Shown here piece by piece: positions 8,347 to 16,192 of a stretch of DNA of 64,000 bases; within the stretch, counting starts at the first letter, position 1; every line of letters starts with the position of its first letter. Made by a program: the position numbers and the translations under genes. The notes under the pieces are model-generated. The model was not told where the DNA came from, made no database searches, and saw only the letters and a program-made list of their open reading frames with translations. Origin of the DNA: Microbacterium sp. BK668 (GTDB lineage: Bacteria > Actinomycetota > Actinomycetes > Actinomycetales > Microbacteriaceae); NCBI RefSeq assembly GCF_004362195.1, contig NZ_SNWG01000001.1, positions 310,001 to 374,000 of the forward strand, given 5' to 3'.

Positions 8347-9255
8347 TCAACCGCTCGTCCGCTCGTGCGATGCGTGGGCGGAGGCGGGGGCCCTGCGGAG
8401 TCTGGTCACCGCCAGGACGACGCCCACGATGACCAGTCCGACCACGAGACCGAAAAGGCCCGACACCACGGTGTCGACGACCCACACGACGACCGGCCCG
8501 AGCGACTCCACCCAGTGGGTGACGACGTGCAGCAGGTCGTAAGGGCCCTCCCAGATCGTCTCCGCCAGATTCGCGATCACGAGGTGACCACCCACCCACA
8601 GCATGGCTATCGTGCCGACGATGCTGATGATGCGGAACACCGCCGGCATCGATCGCACGATGGTCTCTCCCGTGCTGCGCACCCTCCCGACGGAGCTCTG
8701 CGCCATCCCGAGTCCGATGTCGTCGATCTTGACCAGCAGCGCAACGGCTCCGTAGACGAGCAACGTCATCGCGAGAGCGATCACGCACAGAACGCCGAAC
8801 GTCATCCAGATCCCCAACCCGGCGTCGAGACTGGCCAACGAGATCAGCATGATCTCCGTGCTCAGAATGAGGTCCGTGCGTATCGCGCCGAACACGAGCT
8901 TTCGCTCGTCCCTCGGGGCGTCCTGCCCTGGGCCGTGGTGGGCCCCGAACCACTCCATGACCTTCTCCGCGCCTTCGAAGCACAGGTACAGGCCGCCCAC
9001 GATGAGCAGCCACGGCAGCACCCATGGGGCGAAGGCGGTGAGCAGCAGTGCGAGGGGGATGATGATGATGAACTTGTTGACGAGACTGCCGAGCGCGATC
9101 TTGCCGACGATCGGCAGCTCGCGGGCCGGCAGCACGCCCTGCACATACTGCGGAGTGACCGCCGCGTCATCGATGACGACGCCAGCGGTCTTCGCGCTCG
9201 CTTTGACGGCGGCCGTGAGGATGTCGTCCACGACCGCAAGCAAACCCACCGACAT
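8347..9255 (-). CDS. DUF808 family inner-membrane protein (YedI-like)
   Basis: Predicted multi-pass membrane protein, 302 residues, of the DUF808 family, whose function is unknown. The family start MSVGLLAVVDDILTAAVKAS is clear, followed by the conserved AGVVIDDAAVTPQYVQG and at least six hydrophobic segments (for example FIIIIPLALLLTAFAPWVLP and LGPVVVWVVDTVVSGLFGLV). The ATG at 9255 is chosen because a GGAGG site lies about seven bases upstream; further in-frame codons upstream add only an Arg-rich stretch. It is monocistronic and convergent with the sugar operon. Nothing nearby indicates a partner. Confidence 0.88.
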   Translation of the reverse strand: MSVGLLAVVDDILTAAVKASAKTAGVVIDDAAVTPQYVQGVLPARELPIVGKIALGSLVNKFIIIIPLALLLTAFAPWVLPWLLIVGGLYLCFEGAEKVMEWFGAHHGPGQDAPRDERKLVFGAIRTDLILSTEIMLISLASLDAGLGIWMTFGVLCVIALAMTLLVYGAVALLVKIDDIGLGMAQSSVGRVRSTGETIVRSMPAVFRIISIVGTIAMLWVGGHLVIANLAETIWEGPYDLLHVVTHWVESLGPVVVWVVDTVVSGLFGLVVGLVIVGVVLAVTRLRRAPASAHASHERTSG

Positions 9256-9418
9256 GCTGAAACCTCCGCCTGGGACCTCCGTCGCGCCCGCGCGCGAGTC
9301 GACTTCACGCACGCTAGCGCAGCCCGGTCTCGCTGCCGACGGGGTTGCGCTCCGAGGGTCGTTCCGAATGGCGGTGCCACGGGTCCCCACGGCGGCGGAG
9401 ACCTGGCGATGGGGTGGG

Positions 9419-10834
9419 TCACCGCGGCGCGCCGACGGCTCCGGTGATCGTTCTTCGCGACGCCCGCGCGCGGACACGGAGATTCGAGGCAACCGACCTG
9501 AGGACGACGGACGGCGCGGCCAGGGTGCTGGGGTGCGCGTTCATGAACGCCACCTCGTTGAACGCCGTCGCGACCGGGACGTCCACCACGGCGGCCGCGA
9601 GGACCTGATCCACCACCGCTCGCCGCAGCCGGATCGGCAGCGGTGGCCGCGCGGTCTCGAGGCGCTGCGCGTCCGCCTGCGTGGACAGGTCCCACGCGGC
9701 ATCCACCACGACCTTCTGCAGTTCGAAGAAGCGCGTGGCCATGCCGGTCGGATCGGACGGGCCGCGCAGGTACTCCGAGAGACAGGACGCGTGCAGCGCG
9801 GCCGCCGACATGCCCTGGCCGTAGATCGGGTTGAACGACGCAACGGCGTCTCCGACGCTGATCAGGCCGCCCGGCAGGCGCTGGAGGAGGTCGTAGCGGC
9901 GGCGCCGCGCCTCGCTGAGCCGGAAGGCGTGCACCTCTCCGATCGGCCGGCCCCGCGCTACCTCGGCGAAGACCGGGGGCAGGCTGGCGCACCGGTCCAG
10001 AAAACCACCCCAGTCCTGCGGGGGCCGGTCGTCGCCGTACGTCATCTGCAGCAGCATCCATCGGCCGCCCTCGACGGCGGTGAGCGCTGCGTGGGTCTTC
10101 TTCGGGTAGCCGGGCGAGACACGCGAGGTGGCGACGGCCACGCGCGGCTCGTCGTCGGAGCGGGCGAAGTAGGCGGTGGCGTAGTTGACGTCGATCTGCA
10201 TGCGCTCCATCGGCGGCGACTCCCATCCGTCGCGATCCAACCAGGCCGCCAGCCGGCTCGACCGGCCCATCGCATCGACGACGAAGTCGGCCGGCAGGAC
10301 GCTCTCGTCCCCCGCCGCCAGCCGCACCCCGGTGACGCGTCCCTCGCGATAGACCAGCCCGGCGGCCGCGGTCGGCACCAGCCGCACGTTCGGCAGCGCC
10401 AGGGTGCGACGGCGCAGCAGCGCCTCGATGAAGGTGCGGCTGCCGTTGAGCAGCACGACGTTGGGAGACGACACCGCTCGCACGTCGTCGATCCACTGCT
10501 CGCTCTGCTGCGGCGTCGAGGCGACCGCACCCTGCTCGACGGCCTCCCGGCCGAATCCCGGGAACCACCGCTCGATCTGCGCGCGCCCGCCCGGCAGCAG
10601 CGCGTGCACCTGAAGCCGCTGCGGCACGCCGCGGCGTCCATCCTCACCTCCCGACATGTCCTCATCCCGCTCGAGAACGATGACCTCGTCGGCATTGTCG
10701 GCAAGCACCCGTGCCGCCAGCAAGCCCGCGACGCTGCCTCCGAGCACGACGGCGCGCTGCAGTCGCGGGGTGCCGACATCCGGTCGCTCCCGAGTGCCGA
10801 GGCGGGCGAATACCTTCGCCGGAGACTCGCTCAC
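9419..10834 (-). CDS. FAD-dependent oxidoreductase (aromatic monooxygenase-like)
   Basis: Flavoprotein of the FAD/NAD(P)-binding superfamily, 471 residues. The N-terminal dinucleotide motif is VVLGGSVAGLLAARVLAD, and ribose contact is provided by an acidic end of strand 2 (VIVLERDED). The second FAD motif is LISVGDAVASFNPIYGQGM, characteristic of class A hydroxylases and related oxidases. The middle region FVVDAMGRSSRLAAWL corresponds to the DG motif. GTG at 10834 is preferred because GGAG lies about nine bases upstream; an upstream GTG at 10936 would add 34 residues with poor ribosome-binding context. The substrate is unknown and no pathway partner is adjacent. Confidence 0.75.
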   Translation of the reverse strand: MSESPAKVFARLGTRERPDVGTPRLQRAVVLGGSVAGLLAARVLADNADEVIVLERDEDMSGGEDGRRGVPQRLQVHALLPGGRAQIERWFPGFGREAVEQGAVASTPQQSEQWIDDVRAVSSPNVVLLNGSRTFIEALLRRRTLALPNVRLVPTAAAGLVYREGRVTGVRLAAGDESVLPADFVVDAMGRSSRLAAWLDRDGWESPPMERMQIDVNYATAYFARSDDEPRVAVATSRVSPGYPKKTHAALTAVEGGRWMLLQMTYGDDRPPQDWGGFLDRCASLPPVFAEVARGRPIGEVHAFRLSEARRRRYDLLQRLPGGLISVGDAVASFNPIYGQGMSAAALHASCLSEYLRGPSDPTGMATRFFELQKVVVDAAWDLSTQADAQRLETARPPLPIRLRRAVVDQVLAAAVVDVPVATAFNEVAFMNAHPSTLAAPSVVLRSVASNLRVRARASRRTITGAVGAPR

Positions 10835-11217
10835 CCGCTGCTCCGGTCGCGAAGGCTCAACCGGCCGCGCCGGTCGCGCCCGACCCCCCGTGACGGCGAT
10901 GGTCGGCGCCCCGTCCGTACTGCTCCGCAACTGCACGCGGAGCGTCCGTCGTGGCCCCGTCGCGCCGCGTCTCGTACGTCTCGGTCTCGGGGCTGAAGAA
11001 CCGCTTCAGCGCGACCCACCAGGAACGAGCCATCCCGTCAACCTCCGTTCCTCGGCGTCACGTCGGTCGACGGATCCGAGCTGATCATCCGAGAGTAGGG
11101 GCGATCCCGTCGCCACGCGAGGTCGAGATTTGCGGCAAGACGACGCGTCGACCCTTCCGGCCCTTGAGCGCATCCGTGAGGGTTCCTAGAATCCCGCACC
11201 GAAAGGAGCATTCCGAC
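10835..11217. other. Intergenic stretch without a recognisable gene
   Basis: About 380 bases between the divergent FAD oxidoreductase and a small plus-strand gene. It presumably holds both promoters. I see no good -35/-10 pair, no tRNA and no convincing short gene. The strongest local signal is the GAAAGGAG site just before 11218. Confidence 0.4.
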
Positions 11218-11469
11218 ATGGACGGACCAGATCTTCTCGCGGCACGACTCCTTCGCGCGATGGTCGCGGACGACGTCGACGCCGTCAGTCACCTTGTCGT
11301 CGAGATCGAGGACAGCGGCTACTCCGGCCTCGTCGCCACAGGGCTCGCGCAGTCCTATATCAGCGAGGTGCTCAAGACGGCCAGGCGCGAGCCCCTACTG
11401 CGCGCGCTCGAAGCCCGGATCCTCGAGCTCACGACGATCGAAGAGGAGGCGAAGGAGGACTCCGCCTGA
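11218..11469 (+). CDS. Small hypothetical protein (83 aa)
   Basis: Not recognised. The 83-residue product is acidic and predicted mostly helical (LLAARLLRAMVADDVDAVSH, then ILELTTIEEEAKEDSA). It has no signal peptide, no membrane segment and no Cys. The ATG at 11218 is supported by GAAAGGAG about eight bases upstream, which is one of the better ribosome binding sites in this stretch, so it is likely a real gene. It is followed by a strong hairpin shared with the convergent xylanase gene. Confidence 0.6.
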   Translation: MDGPDLLAARLLRAMVADDVDAVSHLVVEIEDSGYSGLVATGLAQSYISEVLKTARREPLLRALEARILELTTIEEEAKEDSA

Positions 11470-11519
11470 TCACCGGCTCGCCGGGGACCGACGGTGGACC
11501 CGGTCGGTCGGGCACACGA

Positions 11520-11550
11520 GAAGACCGGGGCCCGAGCGGCTCCGGTCTTC
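11520..11550. terminator. Bidirectional terminator hairpin
   Basis: Perfect nine-base arms GAAGACCGG and CCGGTCTTC separated by 13 bases, placed between the convergent small hypothetical gene and the xylanase gene. Position and stem strength suggest a terminator serving both. Confidence 0.6.
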
Positions 11551-11572
11551 CCGAGGCGTGGCGACCGATCGG

Positions 11573-12712
11573 CTATGCCGCGTTGCGAAGCACTTCGCGC
11601 AGTGCCTCGAACTGAGGCTTGGGGTTGTTGTGCGCGTCGAACAACAGGCCCGCACCCTGACCGGTGAACCACCCGGGGATCCACGAGTTGGCGTCCGAGA
11701 CCCCCCAGACCGTGTAGGAGTTGCACGCCTCGACCGCCAGGCATGCCTCGAGCGTCCAAGCCCACCACTCGACCTGCTGCGCCGCCTCGGCGGGGTCGGA
11801 CGGGGTGTTCGTGTACGTCCCGTTCTTCTTCTGGGTGACGAAGGTGCGGATGTCGACCTCGGTCAGCGCGACCTCGAGCCCGAGGTCGGCGAAGCGCTGC
11901 AGGTTGTTCTGGAGGTCCGGGAATCCGTACTGCGTGTCGAGGTGCCCCTGGAATCCGACCCCGTCGATCGGGACGCCGGCGGCGAGCAGCTCCTGCACGA
12001 ACGCGTACGCGGCGTTGCTCTTCGGTCCGGTGAACTCGAGGTTGTAGTCGTTGTAGAACAGCAGCGCCTCCGGGTCGGCCTCACGCGCCCACCGGAACAC
12101 GTCGCCGATGTAGTCGACGTTCGAGAGGCCGAGCTCCGCGTAGGCCTCGGAGAAGATCGTCTCGCGGAACGTGCCGTCGTCGTCGAAGATCTCGTTGACG
12201 ACATCCCATTGCTGGATGCGGCCCGCGAAGTGCTCTGCGACCGTCGTGACGTGCTCCTCGAGGATCGAACGCAGCTCCTCGGCGGTGAAGTCGCCGCTCG
12301 TGAGCCAGGTGGGGAGCTGATTGTGCCAGACGAGCGTGTGCCCGCGGACGACCTGCCCGTTCGCCTCGGCGCTGGCGAGAAGCGCCTCGGCGGCATCCCA
12401 CTCGTAGACGCCCCGCTGGGGTTCGAGGGCCTCCCACTTCATGACGTTCTCGGCCGTCACGCTCGAGAACTGCGTGTTGACGATGTTGCGGTACTTGCCG
12501 TTGTGCTCCAGCAGATCGGTGTTCACTGCCACACCGATCTCGATGCCGGCCTCTTCGGCAAGGGCGCGCAGCGAGTTCTGCCCGATCGCGGCCGAGTGCT
12601 CGGAGGCGTTGGGGTTCGCCGGCGGCGCCGGCGCGGCGAAGGCGGACGTGGGCAGGACGGCGACGGGTGTCAGCGCCAGGACGCCGACGATGAGGGCACG
12701 CGATATCCGCAT
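11573..12712 (-). CDS. Secreted endo-1,4-beta-xylanase (GH10)
   Basis: Hydrolyses internal beta-1,4 bonds of xylan outside the cell. The 379-residue product has a signal peptide (MRISRALIVGVLALTPVAVL then TSAFAAP, cleavage after AFA) and a single GH10 barrel with no binding module. The acid/base Glu is in WDVVNEIF (residue 174), and the nucleophile Glu is in LTEVDIR (residue 285). GHTLVWHNQLP and GFQGHLD are further GH10 signatures. The ATG at 12712 is chosen because AAAGGAG lies six bases upstream; another ATG 15 bases earlier lacks such a site. It is monocistronic with its own promoter. No xylose transporter or xylosidase is adjacent, although the GH2/ABC locus starts 3.5 kb away. Confidence 0.93.
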   Translation of the reverse strand: MRISRALIVGVLALTPVAVLPTSAFAAPAPPANPNASEHSAAIGQNSLRALAEEAGIEIGVAVNTDLLEHNGKYRNIVNTQFSSVTAENVMKWEALEPQRGVYEWDAAEALLASAEANGQVVRGHTLVWHNQLPTWLTSGDFTAEELRSILEEHVTTVAEHFAGRIQQWDVVNEIFDDDGTFRETIFSEAYAELGLSNVDYIGDVFRWAREADPEALLFYNDYNLEFTGPKSNAAYAFVQELLAAGVPIDGVGFQGHLDTQYGFPDLQNNLQRFADLGLEVALTEVDIRTFVTQKKNGTYTNTPSDPAEAAQQVEWWAWTLEACLAVEACNSYTVWGVSDANSWIPGWFTGQGAGLLFDAHNNPKPQFEALREVLRNAA

Positions 12713-12783
12713 GATGCTCCTTTGCATGGGCGCGAGGGGTATTCGTGGATGCCGCGGGGCCGGTCGGCGCCCGCCGCGCAGCC

Positions 12784-12811
12784 ATCGTAAGCAATATGTC
12801 GTTATTGTCAA
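12784..12811 (-). promoter_or_regulatory. Xylanase promoter with possible operator
   Basis: On the minus strand a consensus -35 TTGACA (12811-12806) is separated by 16 bases from TACGAT (12789-12784), about 70 bases before the xylanase start. The region is unusually AT-rich for this DNA. An imperfect palindrome (TGTCG...CAACA) overlaps the -35, which could bind a repressor. Confidence 0.6.
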
Positions 12812-12920
12812 CAAATATCGCTTCGCATCCGGAGCCGACCGTTCGCTTCGACCGTCTCGGGCACGAGTGGGTGGAGCGCGGCGAGCGCGCGTGGGAGCTC
12901 CCCGAGCCGAGCTGGGGACG

Positions 12921-13574
12921 TCAGGACTCCGAGGGCGCGAGCGGCAGTTCCAGTCCGTAGTTCCAGGACAGGATGGCGGGCTGTTCCCTGTAGAAGCTCA
13001 GCACCGACACCGATCCCGCGTCCAGGGTGATCTGAGCTCCGAACCGTGGAGCGAGCCGGAGGAAGACCGCCGTCAGGATGCGCAGGAAATGGCCGTGCGC
13101 CACCAGTGCGACGTCCCCGTCGACCATCGCGGGCAGGACACGCGTGAGCACACGCGAGGCGCGAGCGGCGACCTCCTCCACCGTCTCGCCGGGCGTGCGC
13201 CCGCGGACCACGCCGTGCGTGAACGCCGTCCAGTTGTACCCGAGCTCCTCGCGGATCTCCCGCGTCGTCCGCCCCTCGTAGCCGCCGTAGTCCCACTCCA
13301 CCAGGAGCGGATCCACCTGCGCCTGCAGGCCGGCGAGCTCCGCCGTTCGCCGGGCACGCTGCAGCGGCGAGGACAGCACGAGAGAGAAGTCATAGCCGGC
13401 GACGAGCTGTCCGGCACCGCGGGCGAGCGCCTCCCCTCGGCTGGTCAGCGGGATATCCGTCAGGCCGGTGTGCCGGCCCGAGCGCGACCACTCCGTCTCA
13501 CCGTGCCGCAGGAGCACGAGCTTCCCCGGGGGGTCGTCGGGGGCGGGGTGGTCGGGCAGCGGGTCGGTGGGCAC
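12921..13574 (-). CDS. Histidine phosphatase family protein (phosphoglycerate-mutase-like)
   Basis: Member of the branch-1 histidine phosphatase superfamily, 217 residues, cytoplasmic. The catalytic motif LVLLRHGETEWS carries the phospho-accepting His, with a partner Arg in LSSPLQRARRTAELAG, the Glu of LLVEWDYGGYEG and the second His in VALVAHGHFLRILTA. Such proteins include broad acid phosphatases, cobalamin alpha-ribazole phosphatases and 2-carboxy-arabinitol phosphatase-like enzymes, so the substrate is open. GTG at 13574 is the most reasonable start; its ribosome binding site is weak. It is divergent from the SDR gene at 13723. Confidence 0.85.
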   Translation of the reverse strand: MPTDPLPDHPAPDDPPGKLVLLRHGETEWSRSGRHTGLTDIPLTSRGEALARGAGQLVAGYDFSLVLSSPLQRARRTAELAGLQAQVDPLLVEWDYGGYEGRTTREIREELGYNWTAFTHGVVRGRTPGETVEEVAARASRVLTRVLPAMVDGDVALVAHGHFLRILTAVFLRLAPRFGAQITLDAGSVSVLSFYREQPAILSWNYGLELPLAPSES

Positions 13575-13722
13575 ACGGCAACCGTATCCGCGAGGCGGAG
13601 GTCGGTTCCTCCCGCCGCCGTCGTCGTGGGCCTCGTCCGCTTTCACCGGCGCACCCGCGGCGCTAGGTTGTGAGCACCAGCGCTACCCGGTCCTTGCCGC
13701 TTCCCGTCGAGAGGACCCGCCC

Positions 13723-14688
13723 ATGTCCACCCCCCGGGCTCCGCGCTGGAGCGTCCCGCTCCCCGACCTCGCCGGAATGCGCGCCGTCGTGACCGGTGCG
13801 AGCGACGGCGTCGGCGTCGAGATCGCGCGCGCATTCGCCGGCGCGGGAGCCGACGTCGTGCTGCCGGTCCGCAACCGCGGCAAGGGCGATCGTGCGATCG
13901 CCGCGATCCGTGCCACGGCACCGGAAGCGACGCTCACCCTCATCGACCTCGATCTGGCCGACCTCAGCTCTGTCGCGGCAGGCGCCGATGCACTGCTCGC
14001 CGAGGGTCGGCCCGTCGAGCTCCTCGTGCTGAACGCCGGCATGATCGCGCTCCGAGATCCCGTCCGCCACACCAGCGTCGACGGATTCGAACTGCACTTC
14101 CAGACGAACCACCTCGGCCACGTCGCCCTCGTGGACCGCATCCTCCCCCTCCTGCGAGCGGGCGGCGCGCGAGTGACGGTGCAGAGCAGTCTCGCCGCAC
14201 GGTTCCACCGCGTGCGCTTCGACGACCTGCAGCTCGAGCACGGCTACTCCGCCTTCCGCGCCTACGGCTCGTCCAAGGTCGCCCTGAGTCTCTTCGCTCT
14301 CGAACTCGGTCGCCGGAGCACCGAGCGCGGGTGGGGCCTCACGACGAACGTCTCCCACCCGGGGATCGCGATCACGAACATCGGCCCCGCCGAGATGCGG
14401 GACGCGCCCGGTGCCGTGGCGCGGACAGCCCGCCGGATCATGGATGCCGGGGTCGGCGGGACGCCGGCCGAGGCATCCCTCCCCGCCGTCTTCGCGGCGG
14501 CGTCGCCCGACGCCGTCGCCGGAGGCTTCTACGGACCCGGCGGCTTCCTCGGGCTGCAGGGTCCGCCGCGACGGCGGCGCCCCTACCCCTCGATCGTCGA
14601 CGCGAACGCGGCGCGGCGCGTCTGGACTGTCTCGGCGAAGCTCGCGGGCCTCACGTGGGGCGGTCGCAGAGCGGGCGCGAGCGGCTGA
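13723..14688 (+). CDS. Short-chain dehydrogenase/reductase
   Basis: NAD(P)-dependent SDR, 321 residues. The cofactor motif is VVTGASDGVGVEIARAFAGA and the NAG motif is LNAGMIALRD. The catalytic Tyr and Lys are in AYGSSKVALSLFALEL, with a Ser of VQSSLAARF upstream. The extended C-terminus and sequence character resemble retinol dehydrogenase/protochlorophyllide-reductase-like SDRs often annotated simply as SDR family oxidoreductase. The ATG at 13723 follows a GAGAGGA site. The stop lies inside a hairpin shared with the convergent gene. No pathway context. Confidence 0.85.
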   Translation: MSTPRAPRWSVPLPDLAGMRAVVTGASDGVGVEIARAFAGAGADVVLPVRNRGKGDRAIAAIRATAPEATLTLIDLDLADLSSVAAGADALLAEGRPVELLVLNAGMIALRDPVRHTSVDGFELHFQTNHLGHVALVDRILPLLRAGGARVTVQSSLAARFHRVRFDDLQLEHGYSAFRAYGSSKVALSLFALELGRRSTERGWGLTTNVSHPGIAITNIGPAEMRDAPGAVARTARRIMDAGVGGTPAEASLPAVFAAASPDAVAGGFYGPGGFLGLQGPPRRRRPYPSIVDANAARRVWTVSAKLAGLTWGGRRAGASG

Positions 14689-14720
14689 CGGCCAGGTCCC
14701 GGCCACGCGAACCGTCAGCC
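14683..14720. terminator. Bidirectional terminator overlapping both stop codons
   Basis: Perfect nine-base arms GGCTGACGG and CCGTCAGCC include the SDR stop codon and the stop of the convergent nucleotidyltransferase gene. A nested GGCC pair lies in the loop. This compact end-to-end arrangement probably terminates both transcripts. Confidence 0.55.
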
Positions 14721-15176
14721 CTCGGACAGCTGGTCGTCGACGAGCGCGTCGAAGAAGCGCGACTTGGCGTCTTCCACGTCGCCCCCCGCCCGCTTGACGG
14801 CGTTGTAGGCGGCGCGGGCGGCGGCATCCACCGCCATCCGCTGCCACGACCGCACGAACCGGCGATCGTGCTCGGACCCGAGGACGGTCAGCGCGACGCC
14901 GATCGGCGGCGCACCGTCGCGCTCGAACGTCGCGAACGCCTCGGTCCAGATCTCGAGGTGAACCGGCCGGTAGCGAGGGGGGAGTCGCCTCGTGGCCGCC
15001 TCGAAGTCGGCGGGCCGCACGCGCAGATGGAGGTCGATGTCGCCCTTGGTGACGAGCCCCGGGAGACTGCTGCCTCCGATCAGGGTCAAGGTGCCGGGGA
15101 CGTCCTGGCGAGCCAGGAGATCCTGCTCACGCTCGAGGATGCCTCGGGCAGCGGCGACCGAGGCTGCCGTGGTCAT
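14715..15176 (-). CDS. GrpB-like nucleotidyltransferase-fold protein
   Basis: Small cytoplasmic protein, 153 residues, of the GrpB/UPF0157 group within the nucleotidyltransferase superfamily. The signature is IGGSSLPGLVTKGDIDLHLRV, giving the GS and DxD pattern that binds metal and nucleotide. The C-terminal helix YNAVKRAGGDVEDAKSRFF also fits the group. Activity of these proteins is not established. It ends in the shared hairpin with the SDR gene and lies 36 bases downstream of the dioxygenase-like gene on the same strand, so the two may be co-transcribed. Confidence 0.75.
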   Translation of the reverse strand: MTTAASVAAARGILEREQDLLARQDVPGTLTLIGGSSLPGLVTKGDIDLHLRVRPADFEAATRRLPPRYRPVHLEIWTEAFATFERDGAPPIGVALTVLGSEHDRRFVRSWQRMAVDAAARAAYNAVKRAGGDVEDAKSRFFDALVDDQLSEG

Positions 15177-15212
15177 CAGCAGCTTCGGCGATCCGCTGTG
15201 CCCGTCGATGGG

Positions 15213-16073
15213 TCAGGCCTCCCCCATCATCAGTCCTTCGATGGAGTGCTTCTGGACGATCGGCTCGAGCTCATCGACGACCGGGCACACGAGATGCCGG
15301 CGGACGCGCTCGGGGAGCCGCTCGTAGAAGCCGCGGGTGACCGCCATGTCGTGGTGCTCGGCGTTCCCGGCGCCGGGAGCGTCCACGCCGAGCACGAGCA
15401 CGGGTCGCGCTCGGTCGGAGGTGTTCGCGGTGCCGCGATGGATCGTGAGGGCCGAGCGGACGGAGATGTCGCCGCGCTGCGGGTACTTGCGAACGGCGAG
15501 CTCGTGGAAGCGGGGATACAGCGAGGTGTCGGGGAACATCTCGTGCTCGAAGCCCTCGGGCAGGTCCCACTGCGTCGTGGGTGCGATCTCGAACGGTCCC
15601 ATGTCCTCCGTCGTGTCGACGGCCGTGACGTTGAAGGCGAGCGACGTCAGTCGCCCGGTCTCGCGGGTCTCTTCGGGCATCGGGAAGTCGCGGTGGAAGG
15701 GCTGGTCCTTCGCGCCGGGATTCGGGACGTCGAAGCCGAGCTCCACGATCTGGTAGTCCGGCCCGAGCACCGCCTCGCAGACGCCGCGCACCCACGGGTG
15801 GTCGACGAGCTCGACCCAGCCGCGCATCTGCTCCGGGTGGATCTCGACGTAGTGCCGCTTGGGTCCGCGTCCGACCGCGCCGCCCTCCCGGCCGAGGGCA
15901 TCGGCGTACGCCGCCTCGATGTCCTCCCGCAGCGCATCGGCCCACTCGGCGGAGAAGGCGCCCTTCCGCCCGTCGATCCCGTCGCTGTAGAGCGCCTCCA
16001 CCGTCTGCGCGATGGCGGGATCGAGCCCGTCGAGGTCGGGCGAGGCGGGGGTGGCGCGAGGCACGTCGTTCAT
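15213..16073 (-). CDS. Phytanoyl-CoA dioxygenase family protein
   Basis: Predicted Fe(II)/2-oxoglutarate-dependent oxygenase, 286 residues. The metal-binding HxD appears in KDQPFHRDFPMPEE, and the distal His in LTIHRGTANTSDRARPVL, where the following Arg would bind 2-oxoglutarate. The family oxidises diverse small molecules, so the substrate is unknown. The ATG at 16073 is preferred over a GTG two codons earlier because AAGGAG sits at the right distance. It may be co-transcribed with the GrpB-like gene. Confidence 0.82.
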   Translation of the reverse strand: MNDVPRATPASPDLDGLDPAIAQTVEALYSDGIDGRKGAFSAEWADALREDIEAAYADALGREGGAVGRGPKRHYVEIHPEQMRGWVELVDHPWVRGVCEAVLGPDYQIVELGFDVPNPGAKDQPFHRDFPMPEETRETGRLTSLAFNVTAVDTTEDMGPFEIAPTTQWDLPEGFEHEMFPDTSLYPRFHELAVRKYPQRGDISVRSALTIHRGTANTSDRARPVLVLGVDAPGAGNAEHHDMAVTRGFYERLPERVRRHLVCPVVDELEPIVQKHSIEGLMMGEA

Positions 16074-16192
16074 GGTCACTCCTTCGGATCGTCTCGGGCC
16101 GTCGGTGGCACGAGGGTGTTCGGACGCTCGGCGGCGGAGGTCGTTAGGCTGCCCAACCGCTCAGCGTTCCGGCTGCTCAGCGTTGCGGCTGC

